Counted from the stretch's first letter, positions 29,654-38,372 are shown. The stretch: 64,000 nt of DNA from CAYSYY01 sp964576115 [NCBI: uncultured Gemmatimonadota bacterium] (GCA_964576115.1 CAZNUA010000009.1:29351-93350); one strand, 5' to 3'. Notes: generated by a model not told the origin, from the sequence alone. Translations and numbers: made by a program.

Positions 29654-30694
29654 GTGGCGGAAGCGCCTGTAGCGGGAGAGCATACGGCGGGAACGCAAGG
29701 AGGAGAAGCGCGGACCGTCCTGGCATCCGTGACAGCCAATCCCGCCCGTCTCGCCGAACTCGAGCAGAGGGTGTCACAGGTCTCTCTGGAGACCGGGCAC
29801 CCCCTGAGTCTGGTCGCCACCCGCGAGTCCACAGAGGTCCGTACGGTTCTGCCCGAGGCCGCGATTCTGCTCACCTACCGCTTCGATCCCGACCAGCTGG
29901 CGGCCGCGACCGCACTGGAGTGGATTCACTTCGGGGCCGCCGGTATCGAACACTCGATCTTCCCCGAACTGCTGCACAGCGGCGTGCGGATCACGACCGC
30001 CAAGGGCATCCACGGCGATGTCATGGCCGAGTACGTCGTGATGGCGATCATCGCTCTGGCCACGGGATTGCCGCAGAGCGCAGCAGCCGCCCGCCGCCGG
30101 GAGTGGATCGGCCGGGAACTGCGACCGCTGCATCATTCGATCGCCGGGCGGCGTCTGCTCGTGCTCGGGCTGGGGCACGTCGGCCGGCCGATCGCCCGGC
30201 TGGCGGCCGCGCTGGGCATGAAAGTGCGCGGCGTCAGGCGCCGGGCGGGGGAGGGAATCCTGCCCGACGGAGTCGGATCGGTCCATACCCTGGCTGAACT
30301 CGATGACCTGCTGCCCGAGACCGACTACCTGGTCATCGCCATGCCCCGCACCTCCGAAACCAACCGCCTGCTCGACCGGCGGCGTCTGCTGGCTCTGCCG
30401 GCCGGGTCCGGAATCGTCAACGTGGCTCGGGGCACTCTGATAGACGAAGCGGCTCTGATCGAGGTGCTCGATTCCGGTCACCTGCGGGGTGCCGTGCTCG
30501 ACAGTTTCGCAACCGAGCCTCTGCCGGCCGAGAGTCCCCTGTGGGAACATCCGCGGGCGATCGTCACTCCGCATATCGCGGGCAACTTTGATGACTACAC
30601 TCGGCGGGTCATAGTACAGTTCTGCGAGAATCTGCGTCGGTACCTGACCGGCGCCGAACTGCTCAACCCCTACGATCCCGAGGGGGGGTACTGA
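29654..30694 (+). CDS. D-isomer-specific 2-hydroxyacid dehydrogenase family protein
   Basis: 346 residues from GTG 29654, 15 bp after the aldehyde dehydrogenase; an ATG further in is not supported by alignment. NAD-binding GLGHVGRPIA (172-181). Catalytic triad Arg259 (NVARGTLIDE), Glu288 (SFATEPLP) and His307 (TPHIAGN). The N-terminal half contains WIHFGAAGIEH and IHGDVMAEYVVM, typical for the family. It reduces a 2-oxo acid to a D-2-hydroxy acid or the reverse; the substrate cannot be told. The position in an amino-acid catabolism run suggests it may handle a 2-oxo acid from transamination. The first 20 residues are a poorly conserved extension. Confidence 0.9.
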   Translation: MAEAPVAGEHTAGTQGGEARTVLASVTANPARLAELEQRVSQVSLETGHPLSLVATRESTEVRTVLPEAAILLTYRFDPDQLAAATALEWIHFGAAGIEHSIFPELLHSGVRITTAKGIHGDVMAEYVVMAIIALATGLPQSAAAARRREWIGRELRPLHHSIAGRRLLVLGLGHVGRPIARLAAALGMKVRGVRRRAGEGILPDGVGSVHTLAELDDLLPETDYLVIAMPRTSETNRLLDRRRLLALPAGSGIVNVARGTLIDEAALIEVLDSGHLRGAVLDSFATEPLPAESPLWEHPRAIVTPHIAGNFDDYTRRVIVQFCENLRRYLTGAELLNPYDPEGGY

Positions 30695-30782
30695 TGCGCC
30701 GACGCTCGTGTGCCGTTGCGGCCGGGGGGGCGGGCGCTGAAGAACCGCTTCGATTCGGGGACTGACGATCAGGGAGAATCAC

Positions 30783-32165
30783 GTGGAGTTCCCTTCTGAA
30801 CCGTTCAAGATCAAGGTCGTGGAGCGGATCCGCATGACCACCCCCGCCGAGCGGGAGGACATTCTCCGCCAGGCGGGCTACAACCTCTTCATGGTCCGGG
30901 CCGAGGACTGTCACATCGATCTGCTGACCGATTCGGGCACCTCGGCCATGAGTGACGAGCAGTGGGCGGGGATGATGCGCGGGGATGAATCCTATGCCTC
31001 GAGCCGCTCTTTTTTCCGCTTCGAGTCCGCGGTGCGCAATCTGACCGGTTTCGAACACATCATCCCGGCCCATCAGGGCCGGGCGGCGGAGAAGATCCTG
31101 TTCAGTATCCTCGGCGGACAGGAAAAGGTGGTGCCGAACAACACCCACTTCGATACTACCCGTGCCAATGTCGAGTACTCCGGCGCCCGGGCTCTCGATC
31201 TGCCGGTTCCCGAGGCCCGCGTGCCGGCCGCCGAACATCCCTTCAAGGGAAACATGGACCTGGAGGCGCTCGAACGGGTCATTGCCGAGGTCGGGATCGA
31301 GAATATCCCCCTGGTCATGATGACGCTGACCAACAACACCAGCGGCGGTCAGCCGGTCAGCCTGGAAAACCTGCGCGGGGTGCGGACGATCTGTGACGAG
31401 CACGGCATCCCCCTCTACCTCGATGCCTGCCGCTTCGCCGAGAACGCCTTCCTGATCAGGGAGCGGGAAGAGGGCATGGCTGACCGCTCGATCAGCGAAA
31501 TCGCCCGGATGATCTTCGACCTGGCCGACGGCTGTACCATGAGCGCCAAGAAGGACGGATTGGCCAACATCGGCGGATTCCTTTGCACCCGGGACGCCGA
31601 GCTGGCGACTCAGGCCCGCAACCTGCTGGTGCTGACCGAGGGTTTCCCCACCTACGGCGGACTGGCCGGGCGCGACCTCGAAGCGGTCGCTCAGGGCCTG
31701 GAAGAGGTGGTCCACGAGGACTACCTGAGCTTTCGCATCAACCAGGTCCGCCACCTGGGCGAGATGGTGAGCCGGACGGGGGTGCCGATCATGAAGCCGG
31801 TGGGGGGACACGCGGTGTACCTCGATGCGCGGGCCATGCTGCCGCACATACCCTCGCTCGAATATCCCGGGCAGGCCCTGACCATCGAACTCTACCGGGA
31901 GGCCGGCGTCAGGGGAGTGGAGATCGGCAGCGTCATGTTCAGCCGGCGCGATCCCGAAACGGGGCGGGAACTCCCGGCCGACCTGGAGCTGGTCAGACTG
32001 GCCATCCCGAGGCGGGTCTACACCTGGAGCCACATCAACTACGTGGCCGAAGCCGTGATCCGGGTTCACGAGCGGCGCGAAGCCATCCGGGGGGTACGGA
32101 TCGTCGAGCAGGCCCCGATGCTGCGGCACTTCACCGCCCGCTTCGAACCCTTAACCGATAAATAA
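30783..32165 (+). CDS. tnaA: Tryptophanase (beta-eliminating PLP lyase)
   Basis: 460 residues from GTG 30783. Fold-type I lyase of the tryptophanase/tyrosine phenol-lyase family: SRSFFRFESAVRNLTGFEHI, PAHQGRAAEKILFS, MTLTNNTSGGQPVS, DACRFAENAFLI, Schiff-base Lys256/257 in CTMSAKKDGLANIGGF, TEGFPTYGGLAGRD, and LRHFTARFEP at the end. Residue 381 (in VEIGSVMF) is Ile, as in tryptophanases; tyrosine phenol-lyases have Arg there to bind the phenol. This favours tryptophan cleavage to indole, pyruvate and ammonia. No tnaC-like leader peptide or tnaB permease is seen close by. Confidence 0.87.
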   Translation: MEFPSEPFKIKVVERIRMTTPAEREDILRQAGYNLFMVRAEDCHIDLLTDSGTSAMSDEQWAGMMRGDESYASSRSFFRFESAVRNLTGFEHIIPAHQGRAAEKILFSILGGQEKVVPNNTHFDTTRANVEYSGARALDLPVPEARVPAAEHPFKGNMDLEALERVIAEVGIENIPLVMMTLTNNTSGGQPVSLENLRGVRTICDEHGIPLYLDACRFAENAFLIREREEGMADRSISEIARMIFDLADGCTMSAKKDGLANIGGFLCTRDAELATQARNLLVLTEGFPTYGGLAGRDLEAVAQGLEEVVHEDYLSFRINQVRHLGEMVSRTGVPIMKPVGGHAVYLDARAMLPHIPSLEYPGQALTIELYREAGVRGVEIGSVMFSRRDPETGRELPADLELVRLAIPRRVYTWSHINYVAEAVIRVHERREAIRGVRIVEQAPMLRHFTARFEPLTDK

Positions 32166-32184
32166 AGCTCGGGTGACATACGTT

Positions 32185-32213
32185 TTGTAAGAGAAGGAGG
32201 GCGCGGGTATATT
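32185..32213 (+). promoter_or_regulatory. Promoter of the TPR protein gene
   Basis: TTGTAA (32185-32190), 17-bp spacer, TATATT (32208-32213), 60 bp ahead of the ATG at 32274. The -10 matches consensus at five of six positions. It allows the TPR gene to be expressed separately from tnaA. Confidence 0.55.
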
Positions 32214-32273
32214 GGGAGCTTTCCGAGGCCCGGAAGCACGTGTCTCCGATACCCGAAACCCGCGTGATTGACA

Positions 32274-33596
32274 ATGAGAACGGGAAGAACCGAGCAGGTT
32301 ACGAAATCGAAACAGGTTGCGGGAGCTGCGGCGGGCCTTGCTGTACTGCTCCTGCTGGCGGTTCCCACTCTCGTGCTGGCCCAGGGCGAGGAACAGGAGG
32401 GGCCACCTCCGCAGTTGCTCATGAGCAACGCGACGACCTACTACACGACGGCCACCGACAAGGTCCAGACCGGGGATGGTAATCCCATCAACGATTACCA
32501 CGAGGCTATCCGGTACTACCATCTCTACCTCGATGCCGTGCCCGACATCGCCTTCGAAGACTCGGTCTCGATCTATTCGAAGATCGCCGATTCGTACTGG
32601 AAGCTGAGCGATTACGCCTCCAGGAACAACAGTGAGGTGGAGTGGACCGAAGCGCTGGAGTACTACCAGTGGCTGATCGACCGCGATCCGCCCCAGGAGG
32701 ACCAGAGCTACAATTACTTCCAGGCCGGATGGGCCAAGGTCCAGCTCGAGGGGTACGCTCCGGCCATGGAGTACTTCGAGACCTACCTCGAGTTGCGTCC
32801 TGAAGACCTCGAAAAGCAGGTCTGGGTAGCCCAGATCTACCTCTCGATCACCAATCCGAACAAGGCTCTCGATCACTTTCTCTATGTCTTCGAGCGAAAT
32901 CCCGATTACCCCGATATCGAGCAGCAGGTTCTGAACCAGCGCCTGCGGCTCGAGTTCCGTTACGAGGAGATCACCTCGCTGCTGGTCGAGAAGCGGCCCG
33001 AGACGCCGCAGTACGAGTTCGATCTGGCCCGCTACTACCTGCGGCAGGCCCGCTTCGACGAGGGGCTTGCGCTGCTGCAGTCGTATCTCGGGAAGCGTCC
33101 CGACGACATCGAAGCCCTGAACGCTCTGGCCGATGAGTACGTCCGGCGCGGCAACTACGCCGACGCCCACGCCCAGTACGACCGGATCCTGGCCGTCGAG
33201 CCTCAGAACATCGATGCTCTGTGCGCCAAGGCCTATGCCTATCTGCAGCAGAACGACATCATGGCCACCATCCGGTTGGCCGACCGGGCTCTGAGAGTCG
33301 ACGCCGATCACCCCTATGCCAACCGGCTCATGGGTGACGCCGGTCAGCAGTGGGCCCTGCGCAAGTTCGCCGAAGACTATCCCGAGCGCGACCTCTCGCT
33401 CATGACCTACGATTACAAACTGCTCATGAAGCGGTTCGCCGATGAGTTCTACGAGAAAGCCAAGGCCGATCCGTCACAGCGCTCGCACGCCAACAGCCAG
33501 ATCACATACCTGCAGCAGTTCTTCCCGCAGCCGCAGGACCAGTTCATGTGGGACCGCAACAAGGATCCGGTCATTCCCTTCCCGCCGCCGTGCTGA
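32274..33596 (+). CDS. Exported tetratricopeptide repeat protein
   Basis: 440 residues from ATG 32274 (a TTG two codons earlier is also in frame). Signal peptide with hydrophobic core AAAGLAVLLLLAVPTLVLAQ, cut probably after VLA. TPR-type helix pairs run from about residue 40 to 360, for example EYYQWLIDRDPPQEDQSYNY, EYFETYLELRPEDLEKQVWV, DIEALNALADEYVRRGNYAD and AHAQYDRILAVEPQNIDALC. The C terminus is basic and Pro-rich. TPR scaffolds bind other proteins; the partner is unknown. It has its own promoter at 32185 and a strong hairpin after its stop, so it is probably a single-gene unit. Confidence 0.85.
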   Translation: MRTGRTEQVTKSKQVAGAAAGLAVLLLLAVPTLVLAQGEEQEGPPPQLLMSNATTYYTTATDKVQTGDGNPINDYHEAIRYYHLYLDAVPDIAFEDSVSIYSKIADSYWKLSDYASRNNSEVEWTEALEYYQWLIDRDPPQEDQSYNYFQAGWAKVQLEGYAPAMEYFETYLELRPEDLEKQVWVAQIYLSITNPNKALDHFLYVFERNPDYPDIEQQVLNQRLRLEFRYEEITSLLVEKRPETPQYEFDLARYYLRQARFDEGLALLQSYLGKRPDDIEALNALADEYVRRGNYADAHAQYDRILAVEPQNIDALCAKAYAYLQQNDIMATIRLADRALRVDADHPYANRLMGDAGQQWALRKFAEDYPERDLSLMTYDYKLLMKRFADEFYEKAKADPSQRSHANSQITYLQQFFPQPQDQFMWDRNKDPVIPFPPPC

Positions 33597-33621
33597 GCCC
33601 GACCTGATCAACAGAGCGTGA

Positions 33622-33659
33622 ATGAGAAACGGCCCCGGAAACCCGGGGCCGTTTCTCAT
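33622..33659. terminator. Strong hairpin, likely bidirectional terminator
   Basis: A perfect 17-bp inverted repeat (33622-33638 and 33643-33659) with loop aaac, lying between the convergent TPR gene and the ABC permease gene. The outer stem is A/T-rich (atgagaaac/gtttctcat) and thus provides a short T-containing tail in both directions. Confidence 0.85.
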
Positions 33660-33783
33660 GGGAGGACGATAATACTTCCGCTCCATACCGGACTGTCGCG
33701 TTCTATCGCTGTCTGTCGTGTACCCCTTTCGTCTCGTGCTGCATAGACTGCGTCTCCGGCGCGTCGGGCGCCGCCGGATAGCA

Positions 33784-36186
33784 CTATTTCCGGTCCCACC
33801 AGCGCTTCCAGGCCTTGATATCCCAGCCGAATTCCTGACCGGTGGCTTCCTGCAGGGTCTCGATGGTGCGGCGGTCCCACATGGTCATGCTGTAACGACG
33901 CCGGCGTTGGGTACCGTCGCGCGAAGTGACGACGCCGGTGAAGTCCTGCCAGGCCTGGTCGATCAGGGTGCCGATGAAGTGCCGGTTGCCCTCTTCGACC
34001 ATGATCCGGAAGGCTTGTAGCGCGTTCTCGGAACTCATGAGGTAGTAGTGACCCTGGTACTGTTCGAAGTACTTGAGGACGATCCCGTTGTACTCGGGAT
34101 GCCCCCGATAGGCCAGGACGATAGCGGCCCGGAAGCGTGCCGTACGTTCCTCGGTTTCGTCCCGAGCAATCGCCGCGAGCAGTTCGATCCCTGGGTCGCC
34201 GAGCCGGGAAAAGAGGGGAATAACAGTCTCTCCCCGTGGATGATACCAGGCCCGCTGCTGAACCTCGAGGCGCATGAAGGGACGGCTCTCGGTCCAGAAG
34301 GAAATGGCGTTCTCCTGGCGCGCTTGAACAAGATCGGTGAGGTAACGCCCGAGCGCTTCCTGTGCCAGTGAGTATATGCGTATGGCTTCGCGAATCCTCC
34401 CCGAGAGATTCCCCCGGTTCCCTGTCCTGGCCCCAAAGGGGATCTCCTTGAGTTGGTCGTAATACTGCCGCATTGTCGCCAACTCGGTCCGAGCCGCCCG
34501 CCAGAGAGCGGCCGGGTATTCAGGTGCGTCCCAGGCCTTCAGATAGGGGAGTATATCCATGTCCGCGGGAGTGGATTCAGCCCGCTGGTGATGACTTTGA
34601 TCCAGCCAGAGGGAACGCCTGACCAGATCGGCATCAGCACTCGATCCATGCTCCCGGAACCAGATCTGAGCCACATTTCTTTTATACCCATCGCTCCTTC
34701 TATACCAATCCGTGCGATCATCGGGATCGACCAGGAGCCACGTTTCCATCAGGGAACGGACCTCGGATCCGAAGTCGATACCCCACCGAAAGTACCGGCT
34801 GCTGAATCGATAGATGACAGAAACGTCATTGTAGGTGAGAAGATCGTTCTGCAGGCTTTCCGTTCCCCGTGGATCTTCCCGCGCAAAAAGCACCGTGGCG
34901 GCCATCAGGCGGACGGTGAGGGAGGGGCTCTCGAGAAAAGAGGCGATCATCTCGGTGTGTTCGGGATGGTTGGCGACCCCGGCCAGGTGCAGGGCGGTCA
35001 ACCGGTGCAGGTCGGAGTGATCGGGTTGGGCGGCGACTGTCAGGCAGCGCCCGATCCAGTTCCTGCTCCGGTGCCTGGCGGCCAGTTCCTCCAGCTCGGT
35101 GATATCATCGACCGGCGATCTGTCCCGCAGTGTCACCGGTTCGGGTTGATACTCTTTACCCAGCAGGGTGTGAGCCGTACGAATGTAATAGTCGTCAGTA
35201 TAGCTTTGAGGAGAGCGGATGTAGGTGCGCCAGATGAACTGCCGTGCGATTGCGGCCGGTTCACCCTCGTGCATTGAGGCCCGGGCTTCGATGAACCGGT
35301 CGAGCAGAACCTGAAGACTTGCCTCGGGGGGGCCGAGACGGATGGTGAGGTGGTTCAGGTAGCGGCGGGGCTGCTGCCAGGCGACGCCGGGGGGGATGAA
35401 GGTCACCGTCCAGAAGACGACGGCGTAGATGAAGATCGCCAGGCCGCCGACGAATACCGGCCGGCGTACGAGGAAGCCGCTTTCTCCTTCTCGGTCGGGC
35501 ACAGCCACCACGACTGCGGCCACGGCGACGAGCAGAGGGATGAGAATGTCGGCGATCCATCGCCGGCTCGGTTCGGTGTCAGTTATGGTGTCAGTTATAA
35601 AGAGCAGCTTGAGAGGACTTATGGTGAACAGCACGTAGCCGGCGACGATCACGAGGGCCGTTACCAGAAGTGCCTGAGTCTGCCGGCCGAAGATCCTGCC
35701 GAAATAGAGACCGAGGCTGAGACCGGCGGCGGCGATCATGAATCCCCCCAGCCACCGTTCGAAGGCCCACGGCGCGGGGATATTCCACTCGATCGGCCAG
35801 GCCCCGGTCCAGATCTCGATGACGCCGAGCACGATCATGAAAATGAAGATCTCACCCAACCGCACGCCGAGCTTGGTGGCGAAGATGTCGTCTTCGGGGA
35901 TCGGCTTGGCCAGCAAGGGAGTCAGGGTTTCCTGTTCCTGTTCGACGGCGTAGGCGGTCACCCCGAGACAGATGGCGATGAAGAGCAGGACGGTGATGAC
36001 CGAGGTGTGGAATCCGATTCCCCAGATGTAGGCGCTGAATTCCACCGAGTTGTACAGCGTTCTCTGGGGCGTGCTCATTGCCAGGTGAACGATCATGAAG
36101 AGGAAGGCCAGCGTGATGAAAAGCCACGTTTCTCTGACTTCCTTCCACCACAGTTTCTGCTGCTGTTGGAGCCACCAGTGCTTCAT
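33784..36186 (-). CDS. ABC-2 type transporter permease with large C-terminal HEAT-like domain
   Basis: 800 residues. The N-terminal third (about 1-260) is an ABC-2 permease: KLWWKEVRETWLFITLAFLFM, then six or so membrane segments, with TPLLAKPIPEDDIFATKLG, the loop that resembles the KPI(S/P) motif of ABC-2 exporters. After a final membrane span (IFIYAVVFWTVTFIPPG) the remaining 500 residues are soluble and alpha-helical, with HEAT-like units such as LTALHLAGVANHPEHTEMIASF and LLAAIARDETEERTARFRAA. The side of the membrane on which this domain lies cannot be decided by eye. The start overlaps the preceding permease stop by 4 nt. Substrate unknown. Confidence 0.82.
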   Translation of the reverse strand: MKHWWLQQQQKLWWKEVRETWLFITLAFLFMIVHLAMSTPQRTLYNSVEFSAYIWGIGFHTSVITVLLFIAICLGVTAYAVEQEQETLTPLLAKPIPEDDIFATKLGVRLGEIFIFMIVLGVIEIWTGAWPIEWNIPAPWAFERWLGGFMIAAAGLSLGLYFGRIFGRQTQALLVTALVIVAGYVLFTISPLKLLFITDTITDTEPSRRWIADILIPLLVAVAAVVVAVPDREGESGFLVRRPVFVGGLAIFIYAVVFWTVTFIPPGVAWQQPRRYLNHLTIRLGPPEASLQVLLDRFIEARASMHEGEPAAIARQFIWRTYIRSPQSYTDDYYIRTAHTLLGKEYQPEPVTLRDRSPVDDITELEELAARHRSRNWIGRCLTVAAQPDHSDLHRLTALHLAGVANHPEHTEMIASFLESPSLTVRLMAATVLFAREDPRGTESLQNDLLTYNDVSVIYRFSSRYFRWGIDFGSEVRSLMETWLLVDPDDRTDWYRRSDGYKRNVAQIWFREHGSSADADLVRRSLWLDQSHHQRAESTPADMDILPYLKAWDAPEYPAALWRAARTELATMRQYYDQLKEIPFGARTGNRGNLSGRIREAIRIYSLAQEALGRYLTDLVQARQENAISFWTESRPFMRLEVQQRAWYHPRGETVIPLFSRLGDPGIELLAAIARDETEERTARFRAAIVLAYRGHPEYNGIVLKYFEQYQGHYYLMSSENALQAFRIMVEEGNRHFIGTLIDQAWQDFTGVVTSRDGTQRRRRYSMTMWDRRTIETLQEATGQEFGWDIKAWKRWWDRK

Positions 36187-36869
36187 GAGGTACTCCTTGT
36201 CACTTCACCGCGGGCGAAGAACACCGCTGCCAGTGAACCCGAGATCACGATCAGGGCGATATGGGCCCAGAAATAGCGCCAGGGCGCCTGGTAAAACGGG
36301 ATCTCCCAGATACCGAGAAAGATCGGCAGGGCCGCCAGGGCGGTGCCGAGAGATCCTCCCACGATGAGAGCGGTGCTTTGATACGGCACCCGCACCGAGA
36401 CTGCCGCGGTGACGAGTACGATCACCAGTTGCGCGGCCAGAATCGACAGGGTGGCGTACCAGATCGCGTAGGGGGGCGTCCAAAGAAAGAGGGAGGGCAC
36501 CACCGCGTTCAGGCGGATGAGACCGATGGTGGTGAGCGTCACACTCAGGACAAGAGTGAGGACGAGCCGCAAGCCGATCTTGGCCGCCAGCAGGCGAGTT
36601 AGCGGAATCGGCTTGCTGAAAAGGAACTCCTCGGTTTCCTCGTCGCGCTCTCCCACGTGGGCATCCATGCCCAGAATCATGGGGATGAGAATCATGGCCA
36701 CTCCCCAGCCCAGGATGGCGAGCGGTAAAGTGGTGAACCAGTCGGTGTAGTACGAACTGATCTCGCTCCCGATGGGTTCGATCGGCATGAGGCTGATGGT
36801 GACGAGGTAGAAAGCTGCCAGAACCAGGAACCGTGTTCTGATTGCCCGCCACTCCTTCCAGAAGATCAT
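36183..36869 (-). CDS. ABC-2 type transporter permease
   Basis: 228 residues with six predicted membrane segments (LAAFYLVTISLMP; LPLAILGWGVAMILIPMILGM; LVLTLVLSVTLTTIGLIRLN; and three more). The cytoplasmic motif ETEEFLFSKPIPLTRLLAAKIG is the ABC-2 counterpart of the loop in its sister permease, which suggests that both pair with one ATPase. Starts at the 4-nt overlap with the ATPase stop. Probable exporter half; substrate unknown. Confidence 0.88.
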   Translation of the reverse strand: MIFWKEWRAIRTRFLVLAAFYLVTISLMPIEPIGSEISSYYTDWFTTLPLAILGWGVAMILIPMILGMDAHVGERDEETEEFLFSKPIPLTRLLAAKIGLRLVLTLVLSVTLTTIGLIRLNAVVPSLFLWTPPYAIWYATLSILAAQLVIVLVTAAVSVRVPYQSTALIVGGSLGTALAALPIFLGIWEIPFYQAPWRYFWAHIALIVISGSLAAVFFARGEVTRSTS

Positions 36870-37876
36870 GCCGTCACCTCCCCGGGGCCGTTTTCCTCTG
36901 AGCCCCCTCCCTCGGGCACGGCCGCGGTCTCCTCCCCCGGCAGGTTCGGCTCTTCGACCAGCGGAACGTAAGCTCCGGCTCCCTCGCCCGGACTCGAGCC
37001 GAGGACGATCTCGGCGAAGATCTCGTCCAGACTCAGGCTGTGGGTCTCCAGGCTCAGGGGGGCGTAGGCATCGCGCAGGCGGCTGACGATCACACCCGGT
37101 TCGCCCCGGGCGGTCAGAATCAGGTCGCGACCGCTGGAAGACAGGCGCAGCAGGCCGTCGAGTTCGATCGAAGTCGGGGCGGGGCCCTCGAGAGTGAGTT
37201 CGTAGCGTTTGACGCTGGCCTTGAGTTCATCCACCGGCGCGGCGGCCCGCAGCTTGCCTTTATCCAGGATCCCCACCCAGTCGGCCACCTGCTCGAGTTC
37301 CTGCAGGATGTGGGTCGAGAAGAAGACCGTACGGCCCTCTTCCTGGATGGCCCGGACGATGTCGCCCAGGAACTCCTGCCGGCTGATCGGATCCAGCCCC
37401 ATGGTGGGATCGTCGAGGATCAGCAGGTCGGGTCGGGGGGCCAGGGCCAGCAGGAGGCTGAGGCGGGCGTTCTGGCCCTTGCTCAAGGTCTTGATTTTCG
37501 CCTCGGGATCGAGTTCGAAGCGGTCGCGGAATTTCTCGGCCAGATCAGTATCCCAGACCTCGTAAAAACCGCTGGTGAAGCGCATGATCTCGCGCACCCG
37601 CATCCAGCCGTACATTTTCTGTCCCTCGGCTACGTACCCGATTGTCTGGCGCATCGGCACCGGGTCGGCCTGGGGATCGTATCCCAGCACCCGGGCCGAG
37701 CCCGAGGTGGGGCGGATGAGGTTCAGCAGAAGCTTGATGGTGGTCGTCTTGCCCGAACCGTTGCGGCCGAGGTAGCCGAAGACACTGCCGCGCGGTACGT
37801 CGAGGTCGAGCCCGTCGAGTGCAGTGACCTCGCCGAAGCGACGGGTCAGTCCGCTGGTGGTGATAACCGTCTCCAT
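36866..37876 (-). CDS. ABC transporter ATP-binding protein
   Basis: 336 residues. Walker A GRNGSGKTTTIKLL (38-51), Q-loop region TIGYVAEGQKMYG, signature LSKGQNARLSLLLAL, where the canonical LSGGQ is LSKGQ, Walker B LLILDDPTMGLDP, and the H-loop in FFSTHILQELEQ. The DDP after Walker B replaces the more common DEP, so the catalytic Glu is Asp. The C-terminal 110 residues are an extra regulatory-like tail ending in an acidic, Pro/Gly-rich stretch. It follows the GntR regulator by 2 nt and precedes the two permeases. Confidence 0.92.
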   Translation of the reverse strand: METVITTSGLTRRFGEVTALDGLDLDVPRGSVFGYLGRNGSGKTTTIKLLLNLIRPTSGSARVLGYDPQADPVPMRQTIGYVAEGQKMYGWMRVREIMRFTSGFYEVWDTDLAEKFRDRFELDPEAKIKTLSKGQNARLSLLLALAPRPDLLILDDPTMGLDPISRQEFLGDIVRAIQEEGRTVFFSTHILQELEQVADWVGILDKGKLRAAAPVDELKASVKRYELTLEGPAPTSIELDGLLRLSSSGRDLILTARGEPGVIVSRLRDAYAPLSLETHSLSLDEIFAEIVLGSSPGEGAGAYVPLVEEPNLPGEETAAVPEGGGSEENGPGEVTA

Positions 37877-37878
37877 GA

Positions 37879-38286
37879 TCAGGCGTCTCCCTTCATAGTC
37901 TCGGCGTCGAAGAGGGCTTTCAGACGCTCCTGGATGAGTTCTTCGAGCTCGGCCCGGGGCAGCCGCAGGTGTTCTGCCTCGACCAGGGCCAGGTCGAGTT
38001 TCTCGGATACCGCCTTGCGGCGTTCAGATTCGGTGATCGATACGTCACCGTCGGCCACGAACGTCCCGATCCCCTTGCGCGTCAGGACGATCCCTTCGCG
38101 TTCGAGCAGCTGGTAGGCCTTGGCGACGGTGTTGGGATTGACAGTCAGCATCTCGGCCACCTCGCGCACCGACGGTACCTGTTCGCCGCTGCGCAGGCTT
38201 CCCAGGGCGATCGAACGTTTGATGGCCCGGGAGATCTGGAGGTAAACCGGGACGCCGCTGTCAGGGTCGATTGGGAACCGCATCAT
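37879..38286 (-). CDS. GntR family transcriptional regulator, YtrA-like short form
   Basis: 135 residues from ATG 38286 (a second ATG follows at once), with GGGGGG 4 nt upstream. N-terminal winged helix: PDSGVPVYLQISRAIKRSIALG, EQVPSVREVAEMLTVNPNTVAKAYQLLEREG and LTRKGIGTFVA, the classic GntR DNA-binding domain. The C-terminal part is a short helical dimerisation tail of about 55 residues, as in YtrA-type members that control ABC transporter operons. It is first in the operon GntR-ATPase-permease-permease and its promoter contains a palindrome it may bind. Confidence 0.93.
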   Translation of the reverse strand: MMRFPIDPDSGVPVYLQISRAIKRSIALGSLRSGEQVPSVREVAEMLTVNPNTVAKAYQLLEREGIVLTRKGIGTFVADGDVSITESERRKAVSEKLDLALVEAEHLRLPRAELEELIQERLKALFDAETMKGDA

Positions 38287-38299
38287 ACACCCCCCGATT

Positions 38300-38342
38300 G
38301 GTGTCTGCTGATGTAATACACCAGACACCGGGGGTGTGTCAA
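38300..38342 (-). promoter_or_regulatory. Promoter and palindromic operator of the GntR-ABC operon
   Basis: On the minus strand TTGACA (38342-38337) is a perfect -35. The -10 is TGTATT (38320-38315) or TATTAC (38318-38313), 16-18 bp away. It lies inside tgatgtaatacacca (38309-38323), a near-palindrome of pattern TGNTGTANTACANCA, flanked by a further perfect 8-bp inverted repeat, ggtgtctg (38300-38307) and cagacacc (38322-38329). A repressor bound here would cover the -10, which fits autorepression by GntR. Confidence 0.65.
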
Positions 38343-38372
38343 GGGTGATGAGGGAGAAAAGGCGATTGCTGG

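Noticed and set aside
30783-32165. Tyrosine phenol-lyase
   Set aside because: Position 381 is Ile and not the Arg required to bind the phenol ring in tyrosine phenol-lyases.
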